Source of the DNA: Thunnus maccoyii
Taxonomy: Eukaryota > Chordata > Actinopteri > Scombriformes > Scombridae
Direction of reading: 5' to 3'
Assembly: GCF_910596095.1 (NCBI RefSeq)
Contig: NC_056551.1
Coordinates: 10,805,501 to 10,869,500, forward strand
Length of the DNA stretch: 64,000 nucleotides
Shown here: positions 61,916 through 64,000 of the stretch, one piece after another
Numbering within the stretch: position 1 is the first letter of the stretch
Layout: each line of letters starts with the position of its first letter
The notes under the pieces: generated by a model
What the model was told of the DNA's origin: nothing
The model's database searches: none
The model's input: the letters and a program-made list of their open reading frames with translations, nothing else
Made by a program: the position numbers and the translations under genes

Positions 61916-63419
61916 TTCAAATATACAGCATGTCAAACTAGGATAGTCAGATACTTACATATGCAACAATATCAATCACACTTACTTCAAGTACTGCAGT
62001 CGGTGGTTCTGTGGGTTGGGCGGATGGGACATCCTCCTGAATCCTCTTCACAATGGCTGCGGAGGCTGGGGTTCTTGGGATATATTCTCCTCTGGATCTG
62101 TGTTGCCCAACTCCTCAAGAAAGAGCCGTCTCCTCTGGAGCTTCCCTCTGTTCCAGTCTGGGTTCAATGCCATCCAGATGACAAAAGCGTTTTACACCGA
62201 GATGTAAAAGATATTAAAAAATATCACAAGTGGCAAGTGTGAATTACAGTGTGACCTCAAGGCTTTGTCTTGACCCAATGTCACTCAAACCTGTAACCGC
62301 TTAAGATGGAAAATTCAATAACAGCAAGCATAGGGTTCTTCTTTTGCAGCAAAAAGGTTGTAGCCAGTCACCAACTTGTCCAAAGTGTCCATCCCTGCTT
62401 TTGTGGCATTGTAATACATTATGATTTCGGGTTTTCGATGCTCTTCACCACAGATTCTCCTAACTCCCCATGGGACACCAGGGATGTGTCAGCCATGAAC
62501 ACAAACTTAGATGAATTGACGGGTCTGTTCTTTGTAGTCAACAGCTTAGGTGGGAACTCCCCACGTCATGTCCAGGACAACTGGCATCCCTTGGTTCTTC
62601 TCAGGGGGCTCCTCCATCTGGTTTGATGATGAAGCAGCATCACAGGCAGCCCAGATCGTGATTCCATATTTTTCATGTTTAAACGGTATGCATTGTCTGA
62701 AGGGGCAGAGGCCCCTAAATGGCATAAGCTGCTTATTAACAGTAACATTGGGTCCAGGGTTGTAAAAAAGGGCAAGGCGGTCCACCCACTTGTCCCACAC
62801 TGACCTGATGGCAGCTAGCTTGTCTCTCTGCCGCCGAGCTGGTCTGGTGTCTCAGGTATCGAAGTGGATAATCCTAAAAACAGTGTGGAAGTTTTCCAGA
62901 GACATTGCATGGAAAAGTTCTCTGCCAGTTTCTGCATTCCACGGGGATTCTGTCAATTTGCAATTGGATCTGAAAACACTAGGAAGGATAAGAACCCCAA
63001 AGTATACATGCAAATGTGTTTGGTCCATCTCCTTCTACCTCTCTCCAAACACATGCCTTCCTTCCAAATTAGTGCAGTGAAGAATGATTTTCTGGATGGT
63101 GTCTGAGATGAAAAGTTTATAAGAAGACTTTATGTCCTGTATATTAGTAACCACCACCTGTATTGGCCCTGGTTCAATTCCTTGTCACATTGACAGCCAT
63201 GTTCAGTTCCCGCAAGACATATTGTAGTTTCAAACACTACAGACAACACATCCTCATAATTAAATGACAGTATCTAAGGTCTAAAATAAACCCTATAGTT
63301 ACCTTTATGCCATTCAACAGCCATAGTAATGCACTCCAGAATGACCCATAGGACCATAACACTTTCCAAAACCGTTACAAATCACTGTTAAAAAACAATT
63401 TTATGATGTGACAATGCTG

Positions 63420-63870
63420 TGGTCAAGGTTTGGTTAGGTTTAGGCACAAAAACCACTCGGTTCATGGTTGGGGTGGGTGTGGGGGGTGGTGATGGGACTA
63501 AGCTTGGGACAATAACGCCTATAAAATGGTGGAGAGGGTCGTGTTCAATCCATGAAACATGCTGTAATCTAAAGGAATATACACAAATATCAGAATTTGA
63601 TCCATTCGGTCTGATAACATTTGGAAAGTCTAGAAGAGCTGCATGATTAAATTATTTTATCCCCATTCAAGTTAGCAGAGGGCTAACCAGAAGTTAGCCG
63701 CTCTGCCAGCCAGCGTTCTCCAGACAGTGTGAGAAGGTCGCCACCAACACCAGATTTAAAAGCTCCATATACTGTTAAATACAGAGATTTACCAGGTGGT
63801 GACAGGTTTAATCAGCATTGTGTGAACTCATTTGAATGTAACAGACATTCATTTATATGTAGAAGTTCCA
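63420..63870. repeat. Two adjoining dispersed repeats
   Basis: 'ggtttggttaggtttaggca' plus 'caaaaaccact' begins one repeat commonly found in fish; 'gggctaaccagaagttagcc' through 'tccacactacaggttta' looks like another. No coding content; boundaries are approximate. Confidence 0.45.
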
Positions 63871-63879
63871 CACTACAGG

Positions 63880-64000
63880 TTTAACATAACCCTAAACCCT
63901 AAAAGCTAAATTTAAAAGTCACCCTAAAATTAGTGATTGACGTTTAGGGGACTTGCTTTTTTAGTCCCCACAACATGACTGTGTAAACAGATTTATGTCC
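63880..64000. repeat. Dispersed 'gtccccacaacatga' repeat, cut by the window end
   Basis: 'taaccctaaaccctaaaag' and 'tttagtccccacaacatgac' match the copy at 49905-50100; the element runs past the end of the window. Confidence 0.6.

Larger units (their letters stand above)
58673..63110 (-). mobile_element. Decayed piggyBac-like element, split by a LINE
   Basis: Reads on the - strand. At 63110-62550 frame-broken transposase: FHAMSLENFHTVFRIIHFDT, KLAAIRSVWDKWVDRLALFY, NPGPNVTVNKQLMPFRG and the PFRQ/IPFKHEKYGI region. At about 62400-61985: YNATKAGMDTLDKLVT and NAFVIWMALNPDWNRGKL. After the LINE (about 61915-59400) the C-terminal zinc-binding part resumes at 59262-59100 (KRCNVCG, CIKCKTHICNTSCPSCC). 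The element ends at a TTAA (58673-58676), the piggyBac target, followed by 'cctttgtgtggtgtttgtg'. The 5' terminus was not found. Multiple stops and frameshifts make it non-functional. Confidence 0.8.

Noticed and set aside
62546..62800. piggyBac-derived host gene
   Set aside because: The reading frame is broken on both sides and the element is split by a LINE, so there is no sign of a domesticated, intact gene.
1..64000. CRISPR arrays, bacterial operons, rRNA or intact tRNA genes
   Set aside because: The window is a vertebrate genome segment; none of these features has any support in the sequence.

Overview
The window is from a ray-finned fish genome, most likely a percomorph teleost. The evidence is spliced vertebrate genes with GT/AG introns and AATAAA signals, AT-rich intergenic DNA, many microsatellites, and teleost-type transposons (Tc1/mariner, hAT-like, piggyBac, LINE fragments, a tRNA-like SINE candidate). 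Organism and family calls come from recognition of the sequence only; no database search was run.

Layout. 1-22.9 kb: no gene recognised; dispersed repeats, two internally deleted Tc1-like elements and simple repeats. 22.98-28.5 kb: nefm (neurofilament medium, + strand, three coding exons, 1042 aa), with a TATA box and a near-consensus REST/NRSF (RE1) site upstream. 28.5-31.6 kb: intergenic. 31.6-34.75 kb: nefl (neurofilament light, - strand, four coding exons, 656 aa). nefm and nefl are tail to tail, the arrangement of mammalian NEFM/NEFL. 34.75-40.2 kb: intergenic, with a hAT-like MITE nested inside another MITE. 40.2-42.65 kb: pgam2 (muscle-type phosphoglycerate mutase, + strand, three exons, 255 aa). 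43.07-45.85 kb: three Tc1/mariner copies in a row. 46.4-50.8 kb: a Qa-SNARE syntaxin on the - strand, about nine exons, 284 aa, with a basic C-terminus where a transmembrane anchor is expected. 50.8-58.6 kb: no gene recognised, a MITE and simple repeats. 58.67-63.1 kb: a decayed piggyBac element (- strand) split by a decayed LINE (+ strand). 63.4-64 kb: more dispersed repeats.

How the genes relate. NEFM and NEFL co-assemble into neuronal intermediate filaments; their shared intron positions in the rod (both have a 125-nt second exon) show common descent. The RE1 site suggests that nefm is silenced outside neurons. pgam2 (glycolysis) and the syntaxin (membrane fusion) are unrelated neighbours. 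The most unusual points are the syntaxin without a membrane anchor, the long TG repeat directly against one of its splice acceptors, the 60-bp KSP repeat array in nefm, and a Tc1-type transposase with apparent DD36E spacing.
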